From Streptomyces sp. NBC_01216 (GTDB lineage Bacteria; Actinomycetota; Actinomycetes; Streptomycetales; Streptomycetaceae), in contig NZ_CP108677.1 in the NCBI RefSeq assembly GCF_035994945.1, positions 5,704,001 through 5,768,000 of the forward strand: DNA of 64,000 nucleotides, in the 5' to 3' direction. Below the pieces are notes generated by a model, which had not been told where the DNA came from, did not search any database, and saw only the letters and a program-made list of their open reading frames with translations. Of this stretch, positions 19,536 to 28,300 are shown piece by piece. Position 1 is the stretch's first letter, and each line of letters begins with the position of its first letter. The translations under genes were made by a program, and so were the position numbers.

Positions 19536-20303
19536 TCACTCCCAGCGGAACCACTTCGCCGCCGCGCCCAGGCCCAGCACCGCCCACACCGCGAGGACGG
19601 CTGCCTGGCCCCAGGGCATCGCCACCCCGTCCCGCAGGACGTCGCGCAGTCCCTCGGAGAGCGCCGAGACCGGCAGCAGCTCCAGGGCCGCGCGCACCAC
19701 CCCCGGGAACCTGTCCAGCGGCACGATGACCCCGCCGCCGACCAGGAGCAGCAGGAACACCAGGTTCGCGGCGGCCAGCGTGGCCTCGGCCCGCAGGGTG
19801 CCCGCCATCAGCAGGCCCAGCCCCGAGAAGGCGGCCGTCCCGAGGGCGAGCAGCACCAGCACGGGGAGCGGGCCGCCGTGCGGCGACCAGCCGAGCCCCA
19901 GCGCGATCGCCGCCAGCAGCAGCACCTGGAGCACTTCGGTGACCAGCACGGACAGTGTCTTGGACGTCATCAGGGCCCAGCGCGGCAGTGGCGAGGCGCC
20001 GAGCCGCTTGAGCACCCCGTACCGGCGCTCGAAGCCGGTCGCGATGGCCTGGCCGGTGAAGGCGGTCGACATCACGGCCAGTGCGAGGACGCCCGGCGCG
20101 AGGAAGTCGACGGCCGCGTCCGCACCCGTGTCGACGATGTCGACCGTGGAGAAGAGCACCAACAGCAGCGAGGGGATGATCACGGTCAGCAGCAGCTGTT
20201 CACCGTTGCGCAGCAGCATCCGCGTCTCCAGGACCGTCTGCGCCGCGATCATCCGGCCGACGGGGGCGGCCCCCGGCCGGGGGACGTGGGTTCCCGTGCT
20301 CAT
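19536..20303 (-). CDS. ABC-2 type transporter permease
   Basis: 255-residue ABC-2 family permease with six hydrophobic segments; no catalytic residues. ATG 20303 overlaps the stop of the ATPase gene (ATGA at 20300-20303), so the two are coupled and form one exporter. The substrate is not indicated. In S. coelicolor I recall the same pair between ctaA and the suf regulator. Its 3' end faces ctaA's 5' end with about 80 bases between. Confidence 0.88.
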   Translation of the reverse strand: MSTGTHVPRPGAAPVGRMIAAQTVLETRMLLRNGEQLLLTVIIPSLLLVLFSTVDIVDTGADAAVDFLAPGVLALAVMSTAFTGQAIATGFERRYGVLKRLGASPLPRWALMTSKTLSVLVTEVLQVLLLAAIALGLGWSPHGGPLPVLVLLALGTAAFSGLGLLMAGTLRAEATLAAANLVFLLLLVGGGVIVPLDRFPGVVRAALELLPVSALSEGLRDVLRDGVAMPWGQAAVLAVWAVLGLGAAAKWFRWE

Positions 20304-21226
20304 GACCGCAGCTCCTTGCCCGTGAGTTCGAGGAAGACGTCTTCGAGGGTGTGGCGCTCGACGGTGATGCCGCTGGGCATCACACCGTGCTGGGCGCACC
20401 AGCTGGTGACGGTGGCGAGGAGCTGCGGGTCGACGGCGCCGCTGATCCGGTACGCCCCCGGGGTGAGCTCGGCCGCGGCCGAGCCGTCAGGCAGTGCCTT
20501 GAGGAGCGAACCGAGGTCGAGCCCGGCGCGTCCGGTGAACCGCAGGGTGTTCTCGGCCCCGCCCCGGCAGAGCGCCTCCGGGCTGCCCTGGGCGGCGACC
20601 CGCCCGGCGTCGATGATGGCGACGTCGTCGGCGAGTTCCTCGGCCTCGTCCATGAAATGTGTGGTCAGGACGGTGGTGACGCCGTCGGCGCGCAGCTCCC
20701 GGACGAGTTCCCAGGTGGCCCGGCGGGCCTGTGGGTCGAGACCGGCGGTCGGTTCGTCCAGGAAGACCAGCTCGGGGCGGCCGACGACGGCCATGGCGAG
20801 CGCGAGGCGCTGCTGCTGTCCGCCGGAGAGCCGGCGGTAGGCCGTCCGGCCGCAGGAGCCGAGCCCGAGTCGCTCGATCAGGGCGTCGACGTCCAGCGGG
20901 TGGGCGTGCAGGCGCGCCATGTGGCGGAGCATCTCGTCGGCGCGGGCGCCGGAGTAGACGCCCCCCGACTGGAGCATCACCCCGACCCGGGGACGCAGCC
21001 GGGCGGCGTCGGCGACCGGGTCGAGCCCGAGGACGCGCACGGTGCCCGCGTCGGGCTTCCGGTATCCCTCGCAGGTCTCGACGGTGGTGGTCTTGCCGGC
21101 CCCGTTGGGGCCGAGGACGGCGGTCACGGTGCCGGCCCGGACGTCGAGGTCGAGGCCGTCGACGGCGGTCTTGGTCCCGTACCGCTTGACCAGGCCGCGG
21201 ACCTGGACGACGGACTCGTATCGCAT
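20300..21226 (-). CDS. ABC transporter ATP-binding protein (DrrA-like)
   Basis: 308-residue ATPase. Walker A GPNGAGKTTT (near residue 40), signature LSGGQQQR, Walker B LVFLDEPTAGLDP and the switch histidine in TTHFMDEAEEL are intact; a C-terminal extension is typical of the DrrA/CcmA-type exporters. TAGACT (complement of 21233-21238) lies 6 bases before ATG 21226, pointing to a leaderless mRNA. It is divergent from sufR, and the suf iron box is about 80 bases upstream of its start. Confidence 0.92.
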   Translation of the reverse strand: MRYESVVQVRGLVKRYGTKTAVDGLDLDVRAGTVTAVLGPNGAGKTTTVETCEGYRKPDAGTVRVLGLDPVADAARLRPRVGVMLQSGGVYSGARADEMLRHMARLHAHPLDVDALIERLGLGSCGRTAYRRLSGGQQQRLALAMAVVGRPELVFLDEPTAGLDPQARRATWELVRELRADGVTTVLTTHFMDEAEELADDVAIIDAGRVAAQGSPEALCRGGAENTLRFTGRAGLDLGSLLKALPDGSAAAELTPGAYRISGAVDPQLLATVTSWCAQHGVMPSGITVERHTLEDVFLELTGKELRS

Positions 21227-21305
21227 GCCGGAAGTCTAGAGAGCGCCCGGGGCCGCTCCGCCCACCGGGCGGCTCATTCGTCCTACGAATGATCGTTTAC
21301 GCAGG

Positions 21306-21324
21306 TCAGGTAAGCCTTACCTGA
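21306..21324 (+). promoter_or_regulatory. Iron box (DmdR1/IdeR-type) upstream of sufR
   Basis: TCAGGTAAGCCTTACCTGA differs from the DtxR-family consensus TWAGGTWAGSCTWACCTWA only at positions 2 and 18, and is a perfect palindrome around a central C. It lies 72 bases before the sufR start and could repress the suf promoter when iron is plentiful. Confidence 0.72.
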
Positions 21325-21382
21325 GTGACGCACGGCACCGCCCCCGTGTTCGACCTCGCTTGTCAGGCTTCGATGAATTACG

Positions 21383-21396
21383 CAACAATGGCGTTG
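21383..21396 (+). promoter_or_regulatory. SufR operator CAAC-N6-GTTG at the sufR start
   Basis: CAAC (21383-21386), six bases, GTTG (21393-21396): exactly the core palindrome reported for cyanobacterial SufR. It runs into the GTG start (21396-21398) and would cover the transcription start if the mRNA is leaderless, consistent with autorepression. Confidence 0.72.
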
Positions 21397-22121
21397 TGAA
21401 ATACGTCGGCGAGGCCCCGGAGGAACTCGCGACCGGTGAGCGGTCCACCCGCAACCGGGTCGCGCGCTCCATCCTGGACCACGGCCCCTCGACCGTCGCC
21501 GACCTGGCGCAGCGACTCGGCCTCACCCAGGCGGCGGTACGCCGCCATCTCGACGCCCTGGTCGCCGAGAACGTCGTCGAGGCGCGTGAGAAGCGTGTCT
21601 ACGGAGCCCGCACCCGAGGCCGCCCCGCCAAGGTCTTCGCGCTGACGGACTGCGGCCGGGACGCCTTCGACCAGTCGTACGACACACTGGCCGTGGAGGC
21701 CCTGCGCTGGATCGAACGGAACGCGGGAGGAGAGGCGGCCGTCGCCGCCTTCGCCCGCGACCGCTTCGAAGCCCAGGCGGAGTCCTACCGCGAGGCGGTC
21801 GAGTCGGCGGGGCCCGCCGAGCGCACCGAGGCCCTGGCCAAGGCCCTGAGCGCCGACGGGTACGCTGCGACGGCGCGGAACGCGCCGGTCGGCGAACAGC
21901 TCTGCCAGCACCATTGCCCGGTCGCCCACGTCGCCGAGCAGTACCCCCAGCTGTGCGAGGCGGAGACGGAGATCTTCTCCCGCCTCCTGGGGACCCACGT
22001 CCAGCGGCTGGCCACCATCGCGCACGGCGACGGCGTCTGCACGACGTTCGTCCCGCACGGCGCCCCACAGACCAACCCATCATCAGCATCCGCAAGCACG
22101 GCCGGGAGGAACCCCGCATGA
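21396..22121 (+). CDS. sufR: Fe-S cluster-sensing transcriptional regulator SufR
   Basis: 241 residues. A winged-helix domain (about 22-85, [20 protein letters not shown] then [14 protein letters not shown]) is followed by a dimerisation and cluster domain. C174, C187 and C215 have the spacing C-x12-C-x27-C, equal to the three cluster ligands I recall for M. tuberculosis SufR (C203, C216, C244); C170 is an extra cysteine. GTG 21396 is chosen because the N-terminus then fits the family; a longer TTG start at 21360 would include the operator. The stop overlaps the sufB start (ATGA). Expected to repress the operon when its cluster is loaded. Confidence 0.9.
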   Translation: MKYVGEAPEELATGERSTRNRVARSILDHGPSTVADLAQRLGLTQAAVRRHLDALVAENVVEAREKRVYGARTRGRPAKVFALTDCGRDAFDQSYDTLAVEALRWIERNAGGEAAVAAFARDRFEAQAESYREAVESAGPAERTEALAKALSADGYAATARNAPVGEQLCQHHCPVAHVAEQYPQLCEAETEIFSRLLGTHVQRLATIAHGDGVCTTFVPHGAPQTNPSSASASTAGRNPA

Positions 22122-23533
22122 CCACCGAGATCAGCCACCCCGAGCTCGAGGGCCTGGGTCGGTACGAGTACGGCTGGGCCGACTCGGACGCGGCCGGTGC
22201 CACCGCCAAGCGCGGTCTCTCCGAGGCTGTCGTCCGCGACATCTCCGAGAAGAAGAACGAGCCGGAGTGGATGCTGAAGCTTCGGCTGAAGGGTCTGCGC
22301 CTCTTCGACAAGAAGCCCATGCCGAGCTGGGGCTCCGACCTGTCGGGCATCGACTTCGACAACATCAAGTACTTCGTGCGGTCCACCGAGAAGCAGGCCG
22401 AGTCCTGGGAGGACCTGCCCGAGGACATCAAGAACACCTACGACAAGCTCGGCATCCCCGAGGCGGAGAAGCAGCGCCTCGTCGCCGGTGTCGCGGCCCA
22501 GTACGAGTCCGAGGTCGTCTACCACCAGATCCGCGAGGACCTGGAGGAGCAGGGCGTCGTCTTCGTCGACACCGACACCGCGCTCAAGGAGCACGAGGAG
22601 CTCTTCAGGGAGTACTTCGGCACGGTCATTCCGGTCGGCGACAACAAGTTCGCCTCGCTGAACACGGCCGTGTGGTCCGGCGGCTCCTTCATCTACGTGC
22701 CGAAGGGCGTGCACGTCGAGATCCCGCTCCAGGCATACTTCCGCATCAACACCGAGAACATGGGCCAGTTCGAGCGGACGCTGATCGTCGTCGACGAGGA
22801 CGCCTACGTCCACTACGTCGAGGGCTGCACCGCCCCGATCTACTCCTCCGACTCCCTGCACTCCGCGGTCGTCGAGATCATCGTGAAGAAGGGCGGCCGC
22901 TGCCGCTACACGACGATCCAGAACTGGTCGAACAACGTCTACAACCTGGTCACCAAGCGCGCCGTGGCCTACGAGGGCGCGACCATGGAGTGGGTCGACG
23001 GAAACATCGGCTCCAAGGTCACCATGAAGTACCCGGCCGTCTACCTGATGGGCGAGCACGCCAAGGGCGAGACCCTGTCCATCGCCTTCGCGGGTGAGGG
23101 CCAGCACCAGGACGCCGGCGCCAAGATGGTCCACATGGCCCCGAACACCTCCTCCAACATCGTCTCCAAGTCGGTGGCGCGAGGCGGCGGCCGGACCTCC
23201 TACCGCGGTCTCATCGAGATCGGCGAGGGTGCCCCGGGCTCCAAGTCGAACGTCCTGTGCGACGCCCTGCTCGTCGACACGATCTCCCGCTCGGACACCT
23301 ACCCGTACGTCGACGTCCGCGAGGACGACGTCTCCATGGGCCACGAGGCCACCGTGTCCAAGGTCTCCGAGGACCAGCTCTTCTACCTGATGAGCCGCGG
23401 TCTCACCGAGTTCGAGGCCATGGCGATGATCGTGCGCGGCTTCGTCGAGCCCATCGCCAAGGAGCTGCCGATGGAGTACGCCCTCGAACTCAACCGGCTG
23501 ATCGAGCTGCAGATGGAAGGCGCGGTCGGCTGA
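22118..23533 (+). CDS. sufB: Fe-S cluster assembly protein SufB
   Basis: 471-residue SufB, the main scaffold subunit of the SufBCD complex. The core beta-helix, the [23 protein letters not shown] type segment, and the C-terminal [19 protein letters not shown], where it contacts SufC, are present. There is no intein, unlike mycobacterial SufB. ATG 22118 has GGGAGGA just upstream and overlaps the sufR stop. A 165-base gap follows before sufD. Confidence 0.96.
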   Translation: MTTEISHPELEGLGRYEYGWADSDAAGATAKRGLSEAVVRDISEKKNEPEWMLKLRLKGLRLFDKKPMPSWGSDLSGIDFDNIKYFVRSTEKQAESWEDLPEDIKNTYDKLGIPEAEKQRLVAGVAAQYESEVVYHQIREDLEEQGVVFVDTDTALKEHEELFREYFGTVIPVGDNKFASLNTAVWSGGSFIYVPKGVHVEIPLQAYFRINTENMGQFERTLIVVDEDAYVHYVEGCTAPIYSSDSLHSAVVEIIVKKGGRCRYTTIQNWSNNVYNLVTKRAVAYEGATMEWVDGNIGSKVTMKYPAVYLMGEHAKGETLSIAFAGEGQHQDAGAKMVHMAPNTSSNIVSKSVARGGGRTSYRGLIEIGEGAPGSKSNVLCDALLVDTISRSDTYPYVDVREDDVSMGHEATVSKVSEDQLFYLMSRGLTEFEAMAMIVRGFVEPIAKELPMEYALELNRLIELQMEGAVG

Positions 23534-23698
23534 CACGCCCCGCGGACCACACCAACGACCCGGGCTCAGTCGCTGAGCCCCGCGAGCCCGCCGCACGGCG
23601 GCAGGTTCCCGGCCGGCACCGCAGGGTGTCCGGCCGGACCGGCCGCCCGCACCCGGCGGGCGCGTACGACGAGGCAGGAAGAGAGCAAGACGACAGCC

Positions 23699-24922
23699 AT
23701 GGCTGAGGCTCAGAACTCCCCCGAGGACCTTCGCTCCGCAAAGGTCCAGGGGGGACCCCCACCGGCGGGCTCCACCACCGCCGGCTCGATCGCGGTGGCC
23801 GCCGAGTCCACCGTCGCCACGCGCATGAGCGCGCCCCCGTCCTTCGACGTCGCGGACTTCCCGGTCCCGCACGGTCGCGAGGAGGAGTGGCGGTTCACGC
23901 CGCTGGAGCGTCTGCGGGGCCTGCACGACGGCACCGCCACCGCGACCGGCGAGGGCGTCAGGGTCGAGGTGGACGCCCCCGAGGGCGTCACCGTGGAGAC
24001 CGTCGGACGTGACGACGCGCGCCTGGGCAAGGCCGGCACGCCCGTCGACCGGGTGGCCGCCCAGGCGTACTCCGCCTTCGAGAAGGCATCGGTCGTCACC
24101 GTCGCCAAGGAGGCCGTCCTCACCGAGCCCATCCGGATCTCCGTGCACGGCCAGGGCGGAACCGCCTTCGGCCACCAGGTGATCGAACTCGGCGCCTTCG
24201 CCGAGGCCGTCGTGGTCATCGACCACACCGGCGACGCGGTGCTCGCCGCCAACACCGACTACCTCCTCGGCGACGGCGCCAAGCTCACGGTCGTCTCCGT
24301 CCAGGACTGGGACGAGAAGGCCGTCCACGTGGCGCAGCACAACGCCCTGCTCGGCCGCGACGCCTCCTTCAAGTCGGTCGTGGTCACCTTCGGCGGCGAC
24401 GTCGTCCGGGTCCACCCACGCGTCCGGTACGCCGGGCCCGGCGGCGAGGCCGAGCTGCTCGGCCTGTACTTCACCGACGCCGGCCAGCACCAGGAGCACC
24501 GCCTCCTGGTCGACCACAACACTCCGCACTGCAAGTCCAACGTGGCCTACAAGGGCGCGCTGCAGGGCCAGGACGCGCACGCCGTCTGGATCGGCGACGT
24601 GCTCATCCAGGCCGCGGCCGAGGGCACCGACACCTACGAGCTGAACCGGAACCTGGTCCTGACGGACGGCGCCCGCGTCGACTCCGTGCCGAACCTGGAG
24701 ATCGAGACCGGCGAGATCGCCGGCGCCGGCCACGCCTCGGCCACCGGCCGCTTCGACGACGAGCAGCTCTTCTACCTGATGGCCCGCGGGATCCCGGAGG
24801 CCGAGGCCCGTCGCCTGGTCGTCCGCGGCTTCTTCACCGAGCTGGTCCAGCAGATCGGCCTGCCGGACCTCGAGGAGCGCCTCATCGCCAAGATCGAGGC
24901 CGAGCTGGAGGCTTCCGTCTGA
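23699..24922 (+). CDS. sufD: Fe-S cluster assembly protein SufD
   Basis: 407-residue SufD, partner of SufB in the SufBCD scaffold. Core motifs include DHNTPHCKSNVAYKGAL and the C-terminal DEQLFYLMARGIPEAEARRLVVRG. The N-terminus carries an unusual run of about 14 residues (SPEDLRSAKVQGGP) encoded by a GC-rich palindrome between MAEAQN and PAGSTTAGS; related SufD proteins, as I recall, join these directly. The TGA shares one base with the next ATG (TGATG). Confidence 0.94.
   Translation: MAEAQNSPEDLRSAKVQGGPPPAGSTTAGSIAVAAESTVATRMSAPPSFDVADFPVPHGREEEWRFTPLERLRGLHDGTATATGEGVRVEVDAPEGVTVETVGRDDARLGKAGTPVDRVAAQAYSAFEKASVVTVAKEAVLTEPIRISVHGQGGTAFGHQVIELGAFAEAVVVIDHTGDAVLAANTDYLLGDGAKLTVVSVQDWDEKAVHVAQHNALLGRDASFKSVVVTFGGDVVRVHPRVRYAGPGGEAELLGLYFTDAGQHQEHRLLVDHNTPHCKSNVAYKGALQGQDAHAVWIGDVLIQAAAEGTDTYELNRNLVLTDGARVDSVPNLEIETGEIAGAGHASATGRFDDEQLFYLMARGIPEAEARRLVVRGFFTELVQQIGLPDLEERLIAKIEAELEASV
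23718..23754 (+). repeat. Palindromic element inserted in frame in sufD
   Basis: CCCCC (23718-23722) and GGACCTT (23725-23731) pair with AAGGTCC (23741-23747) and GGGGG (23749-23753), giving a 12-bp stem with a small internal loop, followed by GGGGGGACCCCC. REP-like; its length keeps the sufD frame. Confidence 0.5.
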
Positions 24923-25239
24923 TGGCCTTCGTCCGAGTCTGCGCACTGAGCGAACTGGAGGCCGACACCCCCAGGCGGGTCGAGGTCGACGGCACGCCGG
25001 TGTCGGTCGTCCACACCGACGGCGAGGTGTTCGCGATCAACGACATCTGCTCGCACGCGAACGTCTCACTCTCGGAGGGCGAGGTCGAGGACTGCGCCAT
25101 CGAGTGCTGGCTGCACGGCTCCAGCTTCGACCTCCGCACCGGCAAGCCGTCCGGCCTTCCCGCGACGCGCCCCGTCCCCGTATACCCCGTAAAGATCGAA
25201 GGGGACGATGTGCTCGTCTCCGTCACCCAGGAGTCCTGA
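24922..25239 (+). CDS. Rieske [2Fe-2S] ferredoxin of the suf operon
   Basis: 105 residues with the Rieske ligands C-S-H (DICSHANVSL) and C-W-L-H (IECWLHGSSFD), typical of non-heme iron oxygenase ferredoxin subunits. Its place between sufD and sufC in actinobacterial operons suggests an electron or cluster transfer role in assembly rather than oxygenase partnership; that is inference. One-base overlap with sufD; 7 bases before sufC. Confidence 0.92.
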   Translation: MAFVRVCALSELEADTPRRVEVDGTPVSVVHTDGEVFAINDICSHANVSLSEGEVEDCAIECWLHGSSFDLRTGKPSGLPATRPVPVYPVKIEGDDVLVSVTQES

Positions 25240-25246
25240 GTCACCC

Positions 25247-26011
25247 ATGGCAACGCTCGAAATCCACGACCTGCACGTCTCCGTCGAGGCGGAGAACGGC
25301 CCCCGCGAGATCCTCAAGGGCGTCGACCTGACCATCAAGCAGGGTGAGACCCACGCCGTCATGGGCCCCAACGGCTCCGGCAAGTCGACCCTGGCGTACT
25401 CCCTCGCCGGCCACCCGAAGTACACGGTCACCGGCGGCACCGTCACCCTCGACGGTGAGGACGTCCTGGAGATGTCGGTCGACGAGCGGGCCCGCGCCGG
25501 TGTCTTCCTGGCCATGCAGTACCCGGTCGAGGTTCCCGGTGTCTCGGTCTCCAACTTCCTGCGTACCTCCGCCACCGCCGTCCGCGGCGAGGCACCCAAG
25601 CTGCGCACCTGGGTCAAGGAGGTGAAGGAGGCCATGGCGAAGCTCCAGATGGACCCCGCCTTCGCCGAGCGCAACGTCAACGAGGGCTTCTCCGGCGGCG
25701 AGAAGAAGCGCCACGAGATCCTCCAGCTGGAGCTCCTCAAGCCGCGCATCGCGATCCTGGACGAGACCGACTCCGGCCTCGACGTCGACGCCCTGCGCGT
25801 CGTCTCCGAGGGCGTCAACCGCGTCCGCGAGACCGGCGAGGTCGGTACCCTCCTGATCACGCACTACACGCGGATTCTCCGTTACATCAAGCCCGACTTC
25901 GTGCACGTCTTCGCGAACGGCCGCATCGCCGAGTCCGGCGGCGCCGAGCTCGCCGACAAGCTGGAGAACGAGGGCTACGAGGCGTACGTGAAGGGTGGCG
26001 TATCCGCGTGA
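25247..26011 (+). CDS. sufC: Fe-S cluster assembly ATPase SufC
   Basis: 254-residue ABC-type ATPase that drives the SufBCD complex. Walker A GPNGSGKST, signature FSGGEKKRHE, Walker B IAILDETDSGLDVDAL and the LLITHYTRIL switch are intact. ATG 25247 follows the ferredoxin stop by 7 bases; its TGA overlaps the sufS start (GTGA). Confidence 0.96.
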   Translation: MATLEIHDLHVSVEAENGPREILKGVDLTIKQGETHAVMGPNGSGKSTLAYSLAGHPKYTVTGGTVTLDGEDVLEMSVDERARAGVFLAMQYPVEVPGVSVSNFLRTSATAVRGEAPKLRTWVKEVKEAMAKLQMDPAFAERNVNEGFSGGEKKRHEILQLELLKPRIAILDETDSGLDVDALRVVSEGVNRVRETGEVGTLLITHYTRILRYIKPDFVHVFANGRIAESGGAELADKLENEGYEAYVKGGVSA

Positions 26012-27276
26012 CTTCTGCCCATCAGGGGCTCTCCGGCCTCCTCGACACCGAGGCGATCCGCAAGGACTTCCCGCTCCTGGATCGCGTGGTCCACGACGGC
26101 AAGAAGATCGTGTACCTCGACTCCGCGGCGACCTCGCAGAAGCCGCGCCAGGTCCTCGACGCGCTCAACACGTACTACGAGCGTCACAACGCCAACGTCC
26201 ACCGCGGCGTCTACACGGTCGCCGAGGAGGCGACGGCGCTGTACGAAGGTGCCCGTGACAAGGTCGCGGCCTTCATCAACGCGCCGAGCCGCGACGAGGT
26301 GATCTTCACCAAGAACGCCTCCGAGTCGCTCAACCTCGTGGCCAACATGCTGGGCTGGGCCGACGAGCCCTACCGGGTGGACCACGAGACCGAGATCGCC
26401 ATCACGGAGATGGAACACCATTCCAACATCGTGCCGTGGCAGCTGCTCTCGCAGCGCACCGGAGCGAAGCTGAAGTGGTTCGGCCTCACCGACGACGGCC
26501 GTCTCGACCTCTCCGACATAGAAGAGGTCATCACCGAGAACACGAAGATCGTCTCGTTCACCCTGGTCTCGAACCTGCTGGGCACGATCAACCCGGTGGA
26601 GACGATCATCCGCCGCGCCCAGGAGGTCGGTGCGCTGGTCTGCATCGACGCCTCGCAGGCCGCCCCGCACATGGTGCTGGACGTGCAGGCCCTCCAGGCC
26701 GACTTCGTGGCCTTCACCGGGCACAAGATGTGCGGCCCGACCGGCATCGGTGTGCTGTGGGGACGGCAGGAACTCCTGGAGGACCTGCCCCCGTTCCTCG
26801 GCGGCGGCGAGATGATCGAGACGGTCTCGATGCACTCCTCGACCTACGCGCCCGCCCCGCACAAGTTCGAGGCGGGTACGCCCCCGATCGCCCAGGCCGT
26901 CGGTCTCGGCGCGGCCGTGGACTACCTCGCGGCGATCGGCATGGAGAACATCGCGCGCCACGAGCACGCGATCACCGAGTACGCCGTCCGCCGCCTCCAG
27001 GAGGTGCCTGACCTGCGGATCATCGGCCCCACCACGGCCGAGGACCGCGGCGCCGCGATCTCCTTCACGCTCGGCGACATCCACCCGCACGACGTGGGCC
27101 AGGTCCTCGACGAGCAGGGCATCGCGGTCCGGGTCGGGCACCACTGCGCGCGACCGGTCTGCCTGCGGTACGGAATTCCTGCGACCACGCGGGCGTCGTT
27201 CTATCTGTATTCCACCCCGGCCGAGGTCGACGCCTTGGTCGAGGGTCTGGAGCACGTACGGAACTTCTTCGGGTAG
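26008..27276 (+). CDS. sufS: Cysteine desulfurase SufS
   Basis: 422-residue class V PLP enzyme that takes sulfur from cysteine. The PLP lysine is in FTGHKMCGPTG, the persulfide-forming cysteine in RVGHHCARPVC, and the type II signature EMEHHSNIVPWQ is present. GTG 26008 overlaps the sufC stop. The sulfur acceptor SufU is encoded just downstream. Confidence 0.96.
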   Translation: MTSAHQGLSGLLDTEAIRKDFPLLDRVVHDGKKIVYLDSAATSQKPRQVLDALNTYYERHNANVHRGVYTVAEEATALYEGARDKVAAFINAPSRDEVIFTKNASESLNLVANMLGWADEPYRVDHETEIAITEMEHHSNIVPWQLLSQRTGAKLKWFGLTDDGRLDLSDIEEVITENTKIVSFTLVSNLLGTINPVETIIRRAQEVGALVCIDASQAAPHMVLDVQALQADFVAFTGHKMCGPTGIGVLWGRQELLEDLPPFLGGGEMIETVSMHSSTYAPAPHKFEAGTPPIAQAVGLGAAVDYLAAIGMENIARHEHAITEYAVRRLQEVPDLRIIGPTTAEDRGAAISFTLGDIHPHDVGQVLDEQGIAVRVGHHCARPVCLRYGIPATTRASFYLYSTPAEVDALVEGLEHVRNFFG

Positions 27277-27285
27277 GGGTTGGCC

Positions 27286-27759
27286 GTGAAGCTGGATTCG
27301 ATGTACCAGGACGTCATCCTGGACCACTACAAGCACCCGCACGGGCGCGGTCTGCGGGACGGCGACGCCGAGGTGCACCACGTCAACCCGACGTGCGGCG
27401 ACGAGATCACCCTCCGGGTGAAGTACGACGGCTCGCGCGTCGCGGACGTCTCCTACGAGGGCCAGGGCTGCTCGATCAGCCAGGCGTCCGCCTCGGTGCT
27501 GAACGAGCTGCTCGTCGGCAAGGAGCTGGCCGAGGCGCGGAAGATCCAGGCCGCCTTCCTGGAGCTGATGCAGTCCAAGGGCCAGATCGAGCCGGACGAC
27601 GCGATGGAGGAGATCCTGGAGGACGCGGTCGCGTTCGCCGGGGTCTCCAAGTACCCCGCCCGGGTGAAGTGCGCGCTGCTCAGCTGGATGGCGTGGAAGG
27701 ACGCGACGGCCCAGGCGATGGGTGACGGGCCACAGGAGTCTGCGAGGGAGTCGGCATGA
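27286..27759 (+). CDS. sufU: Fe-S assembly sulfurtransfer protein SufU
   Basis: 157-residue SufU (IscU-like fold with the actinobacterial/Firmicute insertion), zinc-bound sulfur acceptor for SufS. Cysteines in NPTCGDE, GQGCSIS and RVKCALLSW are the expected ligands. GTG 27286 is preferred to TTG 27280 because AGGGG (27275-27279) fits the GTG. The stop overlaps the next start (27756-27759). Confidence 0.94.
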   Translation: MKLDSMYQDVILDHYKHPHGRGLRDGDAEVHHVNPTCGDEITLRVKYDGSRVADVSYEGQGCSISQASASVLNELLVGKELAEARKIQAAFLELMQSKGQIEPDDAMEEILEDAVAFAGVSKYPARVKCALLSWMAWKDATAQAMGDGPQESARESA

Positions 27760-28094
27760 CCGAGAACGCTGAGGCCACGATGAAGCCGGCCTCCGAGGAA
27801 GAGATCCGCGAGGCGCTGTACGACGTCGTCGACCCCGAGCTGGGTATCGACGTGGTCAACCTCGGTCTCATCTACGGCATCCACGTCGACGACTCCAACG
27901 TCGTCACGCTGGACATGACCCTGACGTCGGCGGCCTGCCCGCTGACCGATGTGATCGAGGACCAGGCGAAGGCCGCCACCGACGGCCTCGCCAGCGAACT
28001 GAAGATCAACTGGGTCTGGATGCCGCCGTGGGGCCCGGACAAGATCACGGACGACGGTCGCGAGCAGCTGCGCGCGCTCGGCTTCAACGTCTGA
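27756..28094 (+). CDS. sufT: Metal-sulfur cluster assembly factor SufT (MIP18 family)
   Basis: 112-residue MIP18/DUF59 protein. DVVDPELGIDVVNLGLIYG and MTLTSAACPLTD (with the conserved cysteine) are family hallmarks; such proteins help mature Fe-S clients. Coupled to sufU by ATGA. The last gene of the suf operon, ended by a strong terminator. Confidence 0.92.
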   Translation: MTENAEATMKPASEEEIREALYDVVDPELGIDVVNLGLIYGIHVDDSNVVTLDMTLTSAACPLTDVIEDQAKAATDGLASELKINWVWMPPWGPDKITDDGREQLRALGFNV

Positions 28095-28125
28095 CCGAGG
28101 CGCCGTCGCCCCCGCGACGTCCCTC

Positions 28126-28172
28126 ACGAACGGCCATGCCCGCCGACCGCACCGGCGGGCATGGCCGTTCGT
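28126..28172. terminator. suf operon terminator
   Basis: Perfect 20-bp stem (28126-28145 with 28153-28172), 7-base loop ACCGCAC. The 200 bases to the next gene show nothing else. Confidence 0.85.
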
Positions 28173-28300
28173 CCGTCCGCCGTCCCGGCCTCGGTCCGGG
28201 CACGCGGGAGAGAGGCCGGTGCGCGGCGGCGGGTCCACGGACGGACGGGGGACACGGACGGGGTGTCACGGACCGGGGGATCACGCTCTCCGCGGCCGGG

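Noticed and set aside
22118..23533. Intein in SufB
   Set aside because: Length and motif spacing are those of an uninterrupted SufB.
21785..24946. Open frame of about 1050 codons on the minus strand across the suf genes
   Set aside because: Antisense to sufR, sufB and sufD; composition typical of a shadow frame.
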